Shown here piece by piece: positions 14,705 through 15,211 of a stretch of 15,211 nucleotides of DNA. Numbering within the stretch: the stretch's first letter is position 1; each line of letters begins with the position of its first letter. The notes under the pieces are model-generated. The model was not told the origin of the DNA. It saw only the letters and a list, made by a program, of their open reading frames with translations, and ran no database searches. The DNA is from DASPFV01 sp035620975 (GTDB lineage Bacteria > Acidobacteriota > Vicinamibacteria > Vicinamibacterales > 2-12-FULL-66-21), in assembly GCA_035620975.1 (NCBI GenBank), contig DASPFV010000060.1, forward strand, positions 1-15,211, given 5' to 3'. Both the position numbers and the translations under genes were made by a program.

Positions 14705-15211
14705 CGGCGGTCGGAACCTCGTCGCGGGCGGCGCGCAGCTGGGCGGCAAGCCAGTCCCGGAATGGGGGCATGGGGTCGGGCTCCATTGTAAGCGGCACCC
14801 AGGCCACCGGCAGGGAGAACGGCCGGAACGGCAGCAGCCGGACGTAATCCTTCTCGGTCGTGACGAGCGCGCGGGCGCCGGAGTCGCGCGCCAGCGAGAC
14901 GAGCCGCGCGAGGTCGCGGGCCGAATACCGGTGATGATCCCGGAAGCGCTCCGCGGCCGTGAGGGTCCAGCCCGCGGAGCGAAGCTCCTCGAAAAAGCGA
15001 TCGGGCTCGGCGATGCCGGCGCAGGCAGCCACAGGGCAGGCCTCGAGCGCGCCGCACTCGGTGCGCGGGGCGTCCAGGCGACGCCGCACTTTGAACACTG
15101 CTGGCCAGTCGCCGGCGATCTCCACGGCGTCGGTGCTCAGCACGGCGTCGGCCGCGATGAGCACGTCGGGCGGCTCCCGGAGGCGTCCGCCGGGGAGGGT
15201 GGCCGTTTCAG
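14697..15211 (-). CDS. lpxK: Tetraacyldisaccharide 4'-kinase, C-terminal part
   Basis: The gene runs in from the right edge; 170 complete codons are visible, starting at 15209, about half of the usual 320-340. The first residues read ETATLPGGRLREPPDVLIAA, which match the LpxK stretch LLPAGxLREP followed by L-x-x-AD. Further on come VAACAGIAEPDRFFEELRS, FRDHHRYSARDLARL and ALVTTEKDYVRL, the standard LpxK C-terminal motifs (F-x-D-H-H-x-Y and TTEKD). LpxK phosphorylates the 4' position of the lipid A disaccharide at the inner membrane. The Walker A loop is outside the window. It overlaps the acyltransferase gene by eight bases. Confidence 0.94.
   Translation of the reverse strand, partial: ETATLPGGRLREPPDVLIAADAVLSTDAVEIAGDWPAVFKVRRRLDAPRTECGALEACPVAACAGIAEPDRFFEELRSAGWTLTAAERFRDHHRYSARDLARLVSLARDSGARALVTTEKDYVRLLPFRPFSLPVAWVPLTMEPDPMPPFRDWLAAQLRAARDEVPTAGV

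Noticed and set aside
12566..14791. 741-codon open frame on the plus strand across the lipopolysaccharide genes
   Set aside because: It is antisense to waaF and the acyltransferase, whose motifs are unambiguous. The translation is rich in Arg, Gly and His with no domain, a typical high-GC antisense artefact.

Overview
This 15.2 kb window is high-GC bacterial DNA. Its gene content fits a Gram-negative soil-type organism of the Acidobacteriota, possibly Vicinamibacteria. The points in favour are a membrane-anchored Ser/Thr kinase fused to a TolB/PD40 propeller, lipid A and heptose-core genes, many secreted proteins of unknown role, and tRNA genes set among short palindromic repeats. The lineage is inferred from gene style, not from a marker gene.

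Layout. At 1-146 (+) is the C-terminal end of a VapC-like PIN toxin cut by the window edge. 147-558 holds no gene I can support. 559-1140 (+) and 1241-2026 (+) encode two exported proteins, the second with a two-copy NIPSNAP/ABM-like fold and a good promoter. 2089-4701 (-) is the kinase-propeller gene. Upstream of it, at about 4830-5040 (-), lies a frameshifted fragment of groEL. 5146-5649 (+) encodes an uncharacterised protein preceded by a long inverted repeat. 5669-6137 (-) is a decayed pair of small conserved hypothetical genes, and 6159-6605 (-) encodes a small membrane protein. 6886-7584 (+) is a relic tyrosine recombinase that runs into the 3' end of tRNA-Asp(GTC) (7527-7603, -). 7844-8444 (-) is a nucleotidyltransferase-fold gene with a frameshifted tail. 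tRNA-Val(TAC) is at 8565-8637 (-).

8885-15211 (-) is a lipopolysaccharide locus. In transcription order it runs lpxK (partial), a LpxL-type acyltransferase, a 150-base gap with CACGGA repeats, waaF, gmhB, rfaE1, rfaE2, waaC, and an isoprenylcysteine-methyltransferase-like gene. From waaF to waaC every junction is a 4-base GTGA or ATGA overlap, so this is a tightly coupled operon. LpxK and the acyltransferase finish lipid A. RfaE1, GmhB and RfaE2 make ADP-heptose from heptose 7-phosphate. WaaC and WaaF add the heptoses to the inner core. gmhA and the Kdo genes are not in the window.

The middle (about 4.8-8.9 kb) is a decay zone: a groEL scrap, a broken integrase, a stop-interrupted small gene, a frameshifted nucleotidyltransferase gene and repeats around both tRNA genes. 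The most interesting signals there are the groEL fragment, the near-identical promoter-like boxes upstream of the two tRNAs (one overlapping the methyltransferase stop codon), and the unknown 5.1-5.6 kb gene with its inverted repeat. I did not find a convincing new multi-gene system.
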